This document shows positions 39,882-49,683 of a DNA stretch of 64,000 nucleotides, piece after piece (the first letter of the stretch is position 1; each line of letters starts with the position of its first letter). Source of the stretch: Burkholderia sp. WSM2230 (GTDB lineage: Bacteria; Pseudomonadota; Gammaproteobacteria; Burkholderiales; Burkholderiaceae). Made by a program: the position numbers and the translations under genes. Where the stretch lies: contig NZ_AXAJ01000002.1 in assembly GCF_000472445.1 (NCBI RefSeq), positions 434,001-498,000 of the forward strand, written 5' to 3'. The notes below the pieces were generated by a model that was given only the letters and a program-made list of their open reading frames with translations, did no database searches and was not told where the DNA came from.

Positions 39882-40052
39882 CGCGATGGAGCCTCCAGGC
39901 TGTGAGTGCATGAGTGCGGTGAGTTGGCAGATCGACAGCACGGTCGGTCGACCGGCACTCCAACAGCTTACGCCGACACCGCGAGCGGTGTCACGGCGCA
40001 GCGCAATGCAATGCATGCAGGTCGCGAGCAAGATGCCGGTTGGCGAATGCGC

Positions 40053-40084
40053 AAACAAAAACGCGAGCCCAAGAGCCCGCGTTT
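40053..40084 (-). terminator. Terminator of sdaA
   Basis: On the minus strand AAACGCG and CGCGTTT (tops 40078-40084 and 40059-40065) form the base of a hairpin, and TTTTGTTT follows. It lies just past the sdaA stop. Confidence 0.75.
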
Positions 40085-40139
40085 CCCTACGCTGCGAATC
40101 AGTCAACCGACGTCCGGCACATAACCGGACAATCAGGCC

Positions 40140-41528
40140 TCAGCACTCGACTATATTCACCGCCAGACCGCCGCGCGAAGTCTCCTTGTACTTCGTCTTC
40201 ATGTCCGCGCCGGTTTCACGCATGGTCTTGATGACCGAGTCCAGCGACACGTAATGGCTGCCGTCGCCGCGCAACGCCATGCGCGCCGCGTTGACTGCCT
40301 TCACCGACGCCATTGCATTTCGCTCGATGCACGGAATCTGCACCATGCCGCCGACCGGATCGCAGGTGAGCCCCAGGTTGTGCTCCATGCCGATCTCCGC
40401 CGCGTTTTCTACCTGTTTCGGCGTGCCGCCCATCACCGCCGCGAGCGCGCCCGCAGCCATCGAGCACGCGACGCCGACCTCGCCCTGGCACCCTACTTCC
40501 GCGCCGGAAATGGACGCGTTCAGCTTGTACAGGATGCCGATGGCTGCCGCCGTCATCAGAAAGTCGATCACGCCCTGTTCGTTCGCACCGGGCATGAAGC
40601 GCGTGTAGTAATGCAGCACGGCCGGAATGATGCCGGCGGCGCCATTGGTCGGCGCGGTGACGACGCGGCCGCCCGCGGCGTTTTCCTCGTTAACGGCGAT
40701 GGCGTACAGATTGATCCAGTCGACCATGGAAAGCGGATCGCGCAGCGCCAGCTCAGGGTTGCCCGACAGCGCCCGATACAACTGCGGCGCGCGGCGCTTC
40801 ACCTGGAATGGACCGGGCAAGTTGCCGTCCGCGTCCGGGTTATTGATGCCGCACCCGCGCGCCACGCACGACTGCATCACGTCCCAGATTTTCAGCAGGC
40901 CCGCGCGTGTCTCCTCTTCTGTGTGCCACGCGCGTTCGTTTTCCCACATTAATTGCGCAATGCTTTTGCCGGTCGATTCGCACAGCGCGAGCAACTCGTT
41001 ACCGCTGCGAAATGAATGCGGCAGTTGATCGACGGCGGCGAGCACCTTGGTGTTCGGCGCGCCGGCCGTCACGACGAAGCCGCCGCCCACCGACAGATAC
41101 GTCGACTCGCGCAAGGTCTCGCCTTGCGCGTCGAAGGCGCGCAGCTTCAGGCCGTTCGGATGTTCGGGCAGCGCCTGCCGATAAAAAGAAATATGGTCCT
41201 TCTGCACGAACGGCACCTCGTGCGTGCCGAGCAAGGCCAGCTTGCGCGTGGTGCGGACCGCTTCCAGGCGCTCACCAATCGTGTCTGGATTCACGGTGTC
41301 GGGCGCGTCGCCCATCAGGCCGAGCATGACGCCCCGGTCGGTGCCGTGGCCTTTGCCCGTCGCGCCGAGCGAACCGTACAGATCCACCTTGACGGACGCC
41401 GTGTTTGCCAACAGCCCGTCGCGTTCGAGCCCTTGCGCGAACATCAGCGCCGCGCGCATCGGCCCGACCGTATGCGAGCTTGACGGACCGATGCCGATTT
41501 TGAAGAGGTCGAACACACTGACTGCCAT
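40140..41528 (-). CDS. sdaA: L-serine dehydratase (iron-sulfur type)
   Basis: This 462-aa single-chain enzyme deaminates L-serine to pyruvate using a 4Fe-4S cluster. The N-terminal beta domain starts [20 protein letters not shown]. The C-terminal alpha domain carries the cluster cysteines in [29 protein letters not shown]. The Shine-Dalgarno aggagcag precedes the ATG. It is the last gene of the leftward glycine cluster, 26 nt after the alginate lyase-like gene. It can use serine made from glycine, which links it to gcvTHP. Confidence 0.95.
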   Translation of the reverse strand: MAVSVFDLFKIGIGPSSSHTVGPMRAALMFAQGLERDGLLANTASVKVDLYGSLGATGKGHGTDRGVMLGLMGDAPDTVNPDTIGERLEAVRTTRKLALLGTHEVPFVQKDHISFYRQALPEHPNGLKLRAFDAQGETLRESTYLSVGGGFVVTAGAPNTKVLAAVDQLPHSFRSGNELLALCESTGKSIAQLMWENERAWHTEEETRAGLLKIWDVMQSCVARGCGINNPDADGNLPGPFQVKRRAPQLYRALSGNPELALRDPLSMVDWINLYAIAVNEENAAGGRVVTAPTNGAAGIIPAVLHYYTRFMPGANEQGVIDFLMTAAAIGILYKLNASISGAEVGCQGEVGVACSMAAGALAAVMGGTPKQVENAAEIGMEHNLGLTCDPVGGMVQIPCIERNAMASVKAVNAARMALRGDGSHYVSLDSVIKTMRETGADMKTKYKETSRGGLAVNIVEC

Positions 41529-41554
41529 TTACTGCTCCTACTAGTGACTATGGT

Positions 41555-42685
41555 TTAGCGCGCCGGCATGGGCAAACACACGGCAAGCCATGCGGGCGGC
41601 GTTGCTGCGAGTTGCAGCGCGATTGGCGTGTAGCGTCCGTCCAGACGCGCCGCCAGATGAAACAGTTCCGCCGCGTTCTTCGGATCCCACTGACCCGAAT
41701 AGCCGGGCAAGCCGGCTTCGCGGCGCTTTGCGTCGAATGCGACGCTGGAATGTACGAATTCGTCGTGCGTCCTGCTGCCGGCCGCATAGGGCGCGAGCCA
41801 GTTGAGCGCGGCTTGCAGCGACGCGCCGTTCGCCCCCTTCTCCGGCAGCCAGTTGCGGTTGTGACGGCGCGCGGCGAGCGCGGCAGTGACGAGCGGCTGC
41901 AGGTCGTAGGTGACGTAGTGCAGCGCGTCACGTTCGGCGAAATCGATAGTCGAGCCGTCTGGCTCGATGTTGTCGCCGACATGCTCGACAAAGAGACGCT
42001 GCGCCGCGTTGATCATCTTGCGGTTGTCGAGCGTGAAGGCGGCCATTGCAATCAGTTTGATCCGGTGGCTTTGCCAGTTGTTCCGGTAATTGCCTTTGAG
42101 CGGACGCGGCTGCTCGTCGATCTGTGCGATATAGCCGTTTGCGAGTTTCGTCAGAAACGCCATCGACGCATTGCGCGTTTTTACGGGCAGCGCGCTCGCG
42201 GTCATGTCATACGCGAGAATCAGGCCTTCGAAATGCGTTTCGTCGATGGGATTGAAGCTCGGCTGATAGGTCGTGACCCACGCGTACAGCAAGCGGTCGA
42301 CGAGCTTCAGATAGCGGTCGTCGCTAGTGGCGCGCCAGGCAAGCGCGGCGTCGCGCAGCAGCGCGAGGTCCCTCTCCGCTTCCACGCTCTGATCGTAGAT
42401 GCCTTCGTGCGGCAGGGTGCCTTCCGTGTGCAGCTTCGGCTGCGCGTGCGGCTGGTCGTTCAGATGCGCCTGCACATTGCTCACCAAAGCCTTCACGCCA
42501 GGATCGGCGTTTGTGCGCTCGCTGGTTTGCCATGCGGGGGCCGCGCAGAAATTCATTGCGGCTTGCGCATGCCGCAGCGGCAGCCACGCGACCGCGCCGG
42601 CCAAGAGCCATACACAAGCTTGCCGCCGCCTGCGATCTCGCGTTGCATCGGCCGGGCCTTGCATCAATCGCACCTTTCGCACCAT
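41555..42685 (-). CDS. Alginate lyase-family protein (PL5-like), exported
   Basis: This 376-aa protein has an arginine-rich N-terminus and hydrophobic segment (RRRRQACVWLLAGAVAWLPL) with probable cleavage after AQA near residue 42. The mature part is an alpha-helical barrel-like sequence with family blocks EAERDLALLRDAALAW, NWQSHRIKLIAMAAF and RDALHYVTYDLQPL. These hold the Asn/His and Tyr positions used for catalysis in PL5 lyases. It may cut alginate or another uronate polymer in the periplasm. It sits oddly between gcvP (115 nt) and sdaA (26 nt). The Shine-Dalgarno gaggagttc supports ATG 42685. Confidence 0.8.
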   Translation of the reverse strand: MVRKVRLMQGPADATRDRRRRQACVWLLAGAVAWLPLRHAQAAMNFCAAPAWQTSERTNADPGVKALVSNVQAHLNDQPHAQPKLHTEGTLPHEGIYDQSVEAERDLALLRDAALAWRATSDDRYLKLVDRLLYAWVTTYQPSFNPIDETHFEGLILAYDMTASALPVKTRNASMAFLTKLANGYIAQIDEQPRPLKGNYRNNWQSHRIKLIAMAAFTLDNRKMINAAQRLFVEHVGDNIEPDGSTIDFAERDALHYVTYDLQPLVTAALAARRHNRNWLPEKGANGASLQAALNWLAPYAAGSRTHDEFVHSSVAFDAKRREAGLPGYSGQWDPKNAAELFHLAARLDGRYTPIALQLAATPPAWLAVCLPMPAR

Positions 42686-42800
42686 GCGGAACTCCTCGTT
42701 GGGCTGATTCGGTGTGAGATGTTAGCCGTTTGCGGCGTGAAGCGACAGAACCGCGCATCGCCCGGCTACCAGTACGGACGATGCGCGGCAAAGGCAACGC

Positions 42801-45740
42801 TTACTCGTAATCGGCGACCGGCACGCACGAACAGAACAGGTTGCGATCGCCATACACGTTGTCCGCGCGGCCGACCGGCGGCCAGTACTTCTTCGCGATC
42901 AACGTGGGCAGCGGATACGCGGCGGTTTCGCGTGCATACGCATGCTTCCACTCGTCGGCGATGACGACTGCGGCGGTGTGTGGCGCGTGCTTCAGCGGGT
43001 TGTCCTCGCGGTCCGAGCGGCCTTCTTCCACGGCGCGGATCTCCTCGCGGATCGCGATCATCGCTTCGATAAAACGATCGAGTTCTTCCCTCGATTCCGA
43101 TTCGGTCGGCTCGACCATCAGCGTGCCCGGCACCGGGAAGCTCATGGTGGGAGCGTGGAATCCGTAGTCGGCGAGGCGCTTGGCGACGTCGTCGACGGTG
43201 ATACCGCTCGTTTCCTTGATAGGACGCAGATCGAGAATGCATTCGTGCGCGACGAGGCCGCCCGGGCCCGAGTACAGCACCGGATAGTGCGGCGCGAGTT
43301 TCTTCGCCACGTAGTTCGCATTGAGGATCGCCGTTTCGGTGGCGGCCGTCAGGTTCTTCGCGCCCATCATCGCAATGTACATCCACGAAATCGGCAGGAT
43401 CGACGCCGAGCCGTACGGCGCGCCGGACACAGCGCCGATGCCGTTCGGCGCGCGTTCGTAGCCCGACGAAATCTGGTTGGGCAGGAACTGCGCGAGGTGC
43501 GCGCCGACCGCGACCGGACCGACGCCCGGTCCGCCACCGCCGTGCGGAATGCAGAAGGTCTTGTGCAGGTTCAGGTGCGAGACGTCGCCGCCGAATTGGC
43601 CGGGCGCCGTCAAGCCGACCATTGCGTTCATGTTCGCGCCATCCACGTAGACCTGGCCGCCGCGAGCATGCACGATCTCGCAGATTTCGCGGACGTTCGC
43701 CTCGAACACGCCGTGCGTGGACGGATACGTAATCATGATCGCAGCGAGTTTGTCGGCGTGCTGATCGGCCTTCTTCTTCAGGTCTTCGATGTCGACGTTG
43801 CCTTGCGCGTCGCATGCAACCACCACGACCTGCATGCCGGCCATTTGCGCCGACGCCGGATTGGTGCCGTGCGCCGACGCGGGAATCAGGCAGACGTTGC
43901 GATGCCCTTCGCCGCGCGACGCGTGATAGGCGTGGATGATCAACAGCCCCGCGTACTCGCCTTGCGAGCCGGCGTTCGGCTGCAACGAGACGGCCGCATA
44001 GCCGGTTGCGGCGACCAGCATTGCTTCGAGCTGATCGATCATTTCGCGGTAACCGACGGTTTGCTCAGCCGGCGCGAACGGATGGATCTGACCAAACTCG
44101 GGCCACGTGACCGGCAGCATTTCCGAGGTCGCGTTCAGCTTCATCGTGCAGGAGCCGAGCGGGATCATCGAACGGTCGAGCGCGAGGTCCTTGTCGGACA
44201 GGCTGCGCAAGTAACGCAGCATTTCCGTTTCCGAATGATGACGGTTGAACACGTGGTGCGTGAGATACGCGCTCGTGCGTTCCAGCGATTGAGGCACCGA
44301 GGCCGTGTTTGGCGATGCGGCCAGTTCAGCGTCGAGCGCATCCACATCGGGCACGTCGCTCGAGAACGCCGCTTGCGCGAACACGGCGAGCAGATCCGCT
44401 AGATCGCCGCGCGTGGTGGTTTCGTCGATCGAGACGCCAACGCGCGTCGCGCTCACGTGGCGCAGATTGATGCGCCGCGCCGTAGCTGCGTCGTGCAACG
44501 CCTGCGTACGCGCGCCGGTCTCGAACGTGAGCGTGTCGAAGAACGTTTCATTGACCAGCGAGTAGCCGAGCTGTTTCGCGCCCTGCGCGAGCAGAGCGGC
44601 GATGCGGTTCACGCGCAGCGCGATGGTCTTCAGGCCGCGCGGGCCGTGGTACACCGCGTACATACTGGCCATGATGGCGAGCAGCGCCTGTGCGGTACAC
44701 ACGTTCGACGTGGCCTTCTCGCGGCGGATGTGCTGTTCGCGGGTTTGCAGCGCGAGACGCAGCGCGGGGTTGCCTTGCGCGTCGACGGTCACGCCGACGA
44801 GACGGCCCGGCATCTGACGCTTGAATTCGTCGCGCACCGCGAGATAAGCCGCATGCGGGCCGCCGAAGCCGACCGGCACGCCAAAGCGCTGCGTATTGCC
44901 CACAGCCACGTCCGCGCCCCATTCGCCCGGCGGCGTCAGAACGGTCAGCGCGAGCAGGTCGGCGGCGACCACCACGTGGCCACCGGCTGCGTGGATTGCT
45001 TCGGTGAGCGCGCGGTAGTCGCGCACGTCGCCATTCACACCCGGATATTGCAGCAGCACGCCGAATGCATTCGCATTCGCGGCTTCATCCGCCGGGCCGA
45101 CTTTCACTTCGATGCCGACCGGCGTGGCGCGCGTTTTCACCACTTCGATGGTTTGCGGCAGCACGTCGTCGGCAACATAGAACACGTTCGACTTTGGCTT
45201 GCCGACGCGTTGCAGCAGCGTCATGGCTTCAGCCGCGGCCGTCGCTTCGTCGAGCAGCGATGCATTGGAAATCGCGAGGCCCGTCAGATCGACCACCATC
45301 TGCTGGAAGTTCAGCAGCGCTTCCAGGCGGCCTTGCGAGATTTCCGGCTGATACGGCGTGTACGCCGTGTACCACGCCGGATTTTCGAGCACGTTACGCA
45401 GGATCACCGTCGGCGTATGCGCGTTGTAATAGCCCTGCCCGATGTACGAGCGGAACACCTGGTTCTTGTCCGCTAGCTCGCGCAGTGCGGCGAGCGCTTC
45501 GGCTTCGCTCTTCGGCTGCGCGAAGGGCCCGAGCGGCAACGGCTCGGTGCGGCGGATCGTCTGCGGAATGACGGCGTCGATCAGCGCGGCGCGCGACGCG
45601 AAGCCCAAGGCTTCGAGCATGGCATGCTGGTCGGCCGAATCCGGGCCGATGTGCCGTTCGGCGAAGGCGTCATGCACTTCGAGCGCGGCAAGCGAGAGAG
45701 GAGTGCGGTTCATCAGACGATCCGGGTGTTCGAGCTTCAT
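42801..45740 (-). CDS. gcvP: Glycine dehydrogenase (decarboxylating), P protein
   Basis: This 979-aa PLP enzyme decarboxylates glycine and passes the aminomethyl group to lipoyl-GcvH. It is the long single-chain form. The start [17 protein letters not shown] is typical, and PLP-binding Lys727 is in [17 protein letters not shown], with the glycine-rich loop after it. The C-terminus ([12 protein letters not shown]) is the family ending. The gene is 72 nt after gcvH in the riboswitch-led operon. Confidence 0.97.
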   Translation of the reverse strand: MKLEHPDRLMNRTPLSLAALEVHDAFAERHIGPDSADQHAMLEALGFASRAALIDAVIPQTIRRTEPLPLGPFAQPKSEAEALAALRELADKNQVFRSYIGQGYYNAHTPTVILRNVLENPAWYTAYTPYQPEISQGRLEALLNFQQMVVDLTGLAISNASLLDEATAAAEAMTLLQRVGKPKSNVFYVADDVLPQTIEVVKTRATPVGIEVKVGPADEAANANAFGVLLQYPGVNGDVRDYRALTEAIHAAGGHVVVAADLLALTVLTPPGEWGADVAVGNTQRFGVPVGFGGPHAAYLAVRDEFKRQMPGRLVGVTVDAQGNPALRLALQTREQHIRREKATSNVCTAQALLAIMASMYAVYHGPRGLKTIALRVNRIAALLAQGAKQLGYSLVNETFFDTLTFETGARTQALHDAATARRINLRHVSATRVGVSIDETTTRGDLADLLAVFAQAAFSSDVPDVDALDAELAASPNTASVPQSLERTSAYLTHHVFNRHHSETEMLRYLRSLSDKDLALDRSMIPLGSCTMKLNATSEMLPVTWPEFGQIHPFAPAEQTVGYREMIDQLEAMLVAATGYAAVSLQPNAGSQGEYAGLLIIHAYHASRGEGHRNVCLIPASAHGTNPASAQMAGMQVVVVACDAQGNVDIEDLKKKADQHADKLAAIMITYPSTHGVFEANVREICEIVHARGGQVYVDGANMNAMVGLTAPGQFGGDVSHLNLHKTFCIPHGGGGPGVGPVAVGAHLAQFLPNQISSGYERAPNGIGAVSGAPYGSASILPISWMYIAMMGAKNLTAATETAILNANYVAKKLAPHYPVLYSGPGGLVAHECILDLRPIKETSGITVDDVAKRLADYGFHAPTMSFPVPGTLMVEPTESESREELDRFIEAMIAIREEIRAVEEGRSDREDNPLKHAPHTAAVVIADEWKHAYARETAAYPLPTLIAKKYWPPVGRADNVYGDRNLFCSCVPVADYE

Positions 45741-45812
45741 GGTGTTCCTGGCGGTGCGGCTGTCCTTATGCGAAGGGCGCGCCGCACCTGTCGGTTTATA
45801 CGTAAAAGTGAA

Positions 45813-46193
45813 TCAGGCGCCGATGGACTTCGAATACGCGTCGGCGTCGATCAGGCGGTCGAGCGCGGCGTCCGAGGCCGGCTTGATCTTGAAGAGCCAG
45901 CTTTCGTACGGCGAGCTGTTGACCGAATCCGGCGAATCGGCCACGGCGCTGTTCGCCTCGATGACTTCTCCCGAGACCGGCGCGTAAATGTCCGAAGCGG
46001 CTTTCACCGACTCGATCACCGCGACGGTGTCGCCGGCGGTCACGGTTTTGCCCAGTTCCTGGACCTCGAAGAAGACGATGTCGCCGAGCGCTTCCTGCGC
46101 GTGGTCGGTAATGCCGACCGTCAGCGTGCCGTCCGCTTCGGTGCGGACCCATTCGTGCGATTCGGTGTATTTCAGATCGGCCGGGATGCTCAT
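45813..46193 (-). CDS. gcvH: Glycine cleavage system H protein
   Basis: This 126-aa lipoyl carrier moves the aminomethyl group from P to T protein. The lipoylated lysine is Lys64 in [19 protein letters not shown]. The N-terminal [10 protein letters not shown] and the C-terminal [12 protein letters not shown] are diagnostic. It lies between gcvT (72 nt) and gcvP (72 nt). Confidence 0.97.
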   Translation of the reverse strand: MSIPADLKYTESHEWVRTEADGTLTVGITDHAQEALGDIVFFEVQELGKTVTAGDTVAVIESVKAASDIYAPVSGEVIEANSAVADSPDSVNSSPYESWLFKIKPASDAALDRLIDADAYSKSIGA

Positions 46194-46265
46194 CGGATGC
46201 TCCTATGCGGGGTGATTCGGTAATGGCTAAAAGAGGGGACGTGGGCGGCGGTTGCCTGCAGCGGC

Positions 46266-47384
46266 TCAGGCCGCCGCGAGCACTTTACCGTTGCGCACGA
46301 ACGGCAGTTTTACCACGCTTGCAGGGACGGACTTGTCACGAATCTGCACGTGGACCGTATCGCCTGGCTGTACGCCTTTCGGCACGCGCGCAAAGGCGAT
46401 GGATTCCTGCATCGTGGGGGAAAAAGTGCCGCTGGTGATTTCGCCTTCGCCGTGCGGCGTAATGACCTTCTGATGCGCGCGCAGTACGCCCGCGGCCTTG
46501 CCGTTTTCCTTGCGCAAGATAAGGCCGACGAACGCGGCCTTCGAGCCGTCCACTTCCAGCTTGCTCTTGCCGACGAATTCGCGGTGCGAAGCGAGGTCGA
46601 CGGTCCACGCGAGGCCGGCGTCGAGCGGCGAGATGTTGTCGTCCATGTCCTGGCCGTACAGGTTCATGCCGGCCTCGAGGCGCAGCGTGTCGCGCGCGCC
46701 CAGACCCGCCGGGCGCACGCCTTGCGCTTGCAGCGCGTTCCACAGCGCGACTACATGATCCGCCGGCACGATGATCTCGAAGCCGTCTTCGCCGGTGTAG
46801 CCGGTGCGGGCGACCGTCAGCTCGCCAAACGGCGTGCCGTCGACGCGCGCCGCGTTGAAGGGCTTGAGCACCTCGGTGGCGGCGCGCGTGGCCGGCACCG
46901 TTTGCCAGAACTTCTCGCGCGCGTTCGGACCCTGCACGGCGACGATCGCGAGATCGCGGCGCGGCGTGATGGTCAGGTCGAAGCCGCCTTCATTCAGCTG
47001 CTTGAACCACGCGATGTCTTTGTCGGCGGTACCGGCGTTGACGACCACGCGGAAATGGTTTTCGCCGAAGTAATACACGATCAGGTCGTCGATCACGCCA
47101 CCGTCCGGATTCAGCAGGCACGAGTACAGCGCCCGGCCCGGCGTTTGCAGCTTCCCGACGTTGTTAGCGAGAGCGTATTCGAAGAACGGACGCACGCGCT
47201 CGCCGGTGAAATCGACGACGCACATGTGCGAGACGTCGAACATGCCCGCGTCGGTGCGCACCGCGCGGTGTTCGTCGATCTGCGAGCCGTAGTTGACGGG
47301 CATGTCCCAGCCGCCGAAATCGACCATGCGGGCATTGAGCGCACGATGGGTGGCGTTGAGCGGAGTATGTTTGAGTTCGGTCAT
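46266..47384 (-). CDS. gcvT: Glycine cleavage system aminomethyltransferase, T protein
   Basis: This 372-aa enzyme releases ammonia and transfers the C1 unit to tetrahydrofolate. Blocks are [34 protein letters not shown] and [13 protein letters not shown], with the folate-binding C-terminal barrel ending [11 protein letters not shown]. The start is ATG 47384 ([13 protein letters not shown]). The in-frame ATG at 47420 must be wrong, since its codons lie in the arm and T-run of the riboswitch terminator. It is the first gene of gcvT-gcvH-gcvP. Confidence 0.96.
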   Translation of the reverse strand: MTELKHTPLNATHRALNARMVDFGGWDMPVNYGSQIDEHRAVRTDAGMFDVSHMCVVDFTGERVRPFFEYALANNVGKLQTPGRALYSCLLNPDGGVIDDLIVYYFGENHFRVVVNAGTADKDIAWFKQLNEGGFDLTITPRRDLAIVAVQGPNAREKFWQTVPATRAATEVLKPFNAARVDGTPFGELTVARTGYTGEDGFEIIVPADHVVALWNALQAQGVRPAGLGARDTLRLEAGMNLYGQDMDDNISPLDAGLAWTVDLASHREFVGKSKLEVDGSKAAFVGLILRKENGKAAGVLRAHQKVITPHGEGEITSGTFSPTMQESIAFARVPKGVQPGDTVHVQIRDKSVPASVVKLPFVRNGKVLAAA

Positions 47385-47408
47385 GGGGCCTCGGGCGTCT
47401 CGCGAAAC

Positions 47409-47470
47409 AAAAAAGGCCATGCGGCGCCGCGCCTCGCGCCTTATGGCTGCGAGCGTGGTGCTGCATGGCC
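47409..47470 (-). terminator. Terminator of the glycine riboswitch expression platform
   Basis: On the minus strand GGCCATGC (top 47463-47470) can pair with GCATGGCC (top 47415-47422), directly followed by TTTTTT (top 47409-47414). It lies between the second aptamer and the gcvT ATG. The left arm adjoins the end of aptamer 2, so glycine binding could stop its formation and allow read-through. Confidence 0.85.
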
Positions 47471-47760
47471 CCTCTGTCCTCGATACCTGAGAGATTGCGC
47501 TGCCGTGGCGATCTTGATTCGCCGCGGTTGAACGCGCGCCCCTTCGGTGGGCAGCTTGCCGGGTCTGCGCGGCGTGTGCGGTGCAGACGGCTACTGCCGC
47601 TCTCCAGAGTGCGAAAAACGGCGCCTTGATGTTGCTGGGTGCTGCGTGGGCGCGAGTCTTTCGACGCGTTCGGTCCTTTTGCCTGAGAGTTTGCGGGTGT
47701 GCCCCTTCGGCGGCGCGGCCTGCGAAATCAGCGGCCAGCGCGCTCTCCCGACGCGTGCGG
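47463..47760 (-). promoter_or_regulatory. Tandem glycine riboswitch
   Basis: Two glycine aptamers lie head to tail before gcvT. The first (about 47757-47662) reads GGGAGAG, then CCGAAGGGGCA, then CTCTCAGGCAAAAGGAC. The second (about 47612-47471) reads GGAGAG, CACCGAAGGGGC, CTCTCAGG, GAGGACAGAGG. These are the conserved glycine-riboswitch segments in order. In known gcv operons, glycine turns expression on; the terminator at 47409 fits transcriptional control of that kind. The gcvT-upstream position is classical. Confidence 0.95.
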
Positions 47761-47828
47761 CGAATTTACGCGAGGCCCGGGGGCTTGTCAAATAAAGGGC
47801 TCATCCGACGACGTCCGGCCCTGCGTGC

Positions 47829-48179
47829 TCATTCGCCGATCGCGTGCGCCGCGGTATCCAGTTCCTCGTTGAGCACGCGCTGTTCGTCGGCGGAGAGGCC
47901 GCCGCCGTGCTGCGCGGCCATGTCGTGCGCTTCGCGCCGGATCACGTCGAGCCGATGGTGCAGCTCGCCGCCTTGCGGGGGCGGGTAATAGCCGAGATTC
48001 ACACGATTGTCGATACGGCGGCTCAGGTTATCGATGCGGCCGTCGACTTGCCGCAGCCGCTTGTCGGCAATCTGCTGCGGGCTCGGACGCGGCGCCGGCT
48101 CCGACTGCGGCGCGACCACACAGGCGGCGAGGGAACTGAGCAATGCGCATGCAGCGAGCGCGCGGATGGTACGTGGCAT
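47829..48179 (-). CDS. Small predicted lipoprotein
   Basis: This 116-aa protein has a signal peptide with a lipobox: PRTIRALAACALLSSLAAC, lipidated Cys about 20. The rest is charged and helical (QQIADKRLRQVDGRIDNLSR; LHHRLDVIRREAHDMAAQHG; ADEQRVLNEELDTAAHAI), perhaps coiled-coil. The N-terminal linker is proline-rich. The frame is open to 48236, but ATG 48179 gives the signal peptide and has ggagag upstream. The family is not recognised. Confidence 0.75.
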   Translation of the reverse strand: MPRTIRALAACALLSSLAACVVAPQSEPAPRPSPQQIADKRLRQVDGRIDNLSRRIDNRVNLGYYPPPQGGELHHRLDVIRREAHDMAAQHGGGLSADEQRVLNEELDTAAHAIGE

Positions 48180-48357
48180 GGACTCTCCGTGAAGTCGTTG
48201 TCGTTTTGCGGTGCTACACGCGTAGCAACGGATCACGGCTGAATCGCGCCGACCACTGAAGCCCGCTGATTTGTAACGTTGTATTGCTTTCGGGCTTGTC
48301 AGCTTGCGGTTAGCGAGGCCAGCGCGAGATTCTTCGATGCGCGCCGGCCATGCTCGC

Positions 48358-49407
48358 TCAGCGGATGCGCTCGAACGGAAGGCGCAGGCCTTCGTCGGAA
48401 CTGCGCGCCGCGAGTTCGATGATCGTCATCACATCGACGGCGTCTTGCGGCGTCACGGGGAACTTCGCGCCGTGTTGAATCGCGTCGGCGAGCGCGATGT
48501 AGAAGTTCACATACTCGCCGTTGCGCGTGGGCAGTTCGCGCTCGACCTCACGATCGCCGTCCACGACGCGCAGCATGCCTGCCGCATTGCCTCCTGCGAA
48601 GCCTTCGTCGCCCGGACGCAGGCCTGCTTTCAACTGGTCTTCCTGCGTGTCGAGTCCGTACTTCACGTAGCTGCCGCGGGTGCCGTGAATGACGAAGCGT
48701 GGCGCGACGATAGCCGTCAGCGCGCTCGCGTGGAGCACCACTTCGAAGTCGCCGTAGCCTAGTTGAATGTGCACATAGTCAGGTGCGCTAGCCTGATCGC
48801 GATGCGTGCGCACCGTCGCGGCCACGGTCTGCGGCGCGCCGAAGAGCGCGAGCGCCTGGTCGATCAAATGAGGCCCGAGATCGAACAGCAGACCGCCGCC
48901 GCGCGATGCGTCCTCGCGCCACCGTTGGCGCACTTCGGGCCGAAAGCGGTCGAAATGCGATTCATAGTGCGTAACGCGCCCAAGCTCGCCGCTCGCGAGC
49001 AGATCGCGCACGGTCATGAAGTCGCCGTCCCAGCGACGGTTGTGAAAGGGCACGAAAAGCTTGCCGCGCGCGAGCGCGATGTTGGCGAGCGTGTGCGCGT
49101 CGGCGGCGCTCAATGTCACCGGCTTGTCGACCACGACGTGCTTGCCCGCTTCGAGCGTGCGGCGCGCCAGGTCGAAGTGCGTGTCGTTGGGCGTGGCAAT
49201 CACCACGCACTCGATCTCGTCGAGCGCGAGCAACGCGTCGAGATCGGCGACGACTTTCGCGTGCGGATAGTCGGCGAGCGCGGCTTCGGGGCGGCCCGTG
49301 GCGATAGCCGCGACGCTCGCGCGGCCGCAGTGCTCGATCACCGGCGCATGAAAGGTCGCGCCGGCGAACCCGTAACCCATCAATCCAATTTTCAGCGATG
49401 CGGACAT
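48358..49407 (-). CDS. Gfo/Idh/MocA family oxidoreductase
   Basis: This 349-aa NAD(P)-dependent oxidoreductase has the N-terminal Rossmann motif KIGLMGYGFAGATFHAPV (residues about 6-23) and the family motif GKHVVVDKPVTLSAADA, whose EKP-like lysine (here DKP) acts in catalysis. The C-terminal alpha/beta domain has HFDRFRPEVRQRWRE and GGGLLFDLGPHLIDQAL with the conserved His. Substrates are usually sugars, inositols or their derivatives; which one is not visible. ATG 49407 is preceded by aggaagac; the longer frame to 49605 has no relatives in that part. Confidence 0.85.
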   Translation of the reverse strand: MSASLKIGLMGYGFAGATFHAPVIEHCGRASVAAIATGRPEAALADYPHAKVVADLDALLALDEIECVVIATPNDTHFDLARRTLEAGKHVVVDKPVTLSAADAHTLANIALARGKLFVPFHNRRWDGDFMTVRDLLASGELGRVTHYESHFDRFRPEVRQRWREDASRGGGLLFDLGPHLIDQALALFGAPQTVAATVRTHRDQASAPDYVHIQLGYGDFEVVLHASALTAIVAPRFVIHGTRGSYVKYGLDTQEDQLKAGLRPGDEGFAGGNAAGMLRVVDGDREVERELPTRNGEYVNFYIALADAIQHGAKFPVTPQDAVDVMTIIELAARSSDEGLRLPFERIR

Positions 49408-49683
49408 GCGTGTCTTCCTGCAAAAACGGCGCGCCGCTTTGCCACCGCGGCGACGGCGCGCAACGCCGTCATTGTGGCATGGCGCGAACGCGGACTGCGC
49501 CAAAGGCATGAACGGGGTCTTTTGCATCACGAACCGCTGGCTGATGAGGTGGTCCACGCGAATGGGCGCCGCGAATTCATGCGCCGTTTTCATCCGTGAT
49601 AGCATCGCTCCTCTCGCGCAAAACGGGGCGCGCCGCAGCGTCTTCGCAGCCGCATTTCAACCGCAACACCCCATCCACACAAG

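Noticed and set aside
47384..47420. Longer GcvT starting at ATG 47420
   Set aside because: The added codons lie in the riboswitch terminator arm and its T-run; homologues start at MTELKHTPL.
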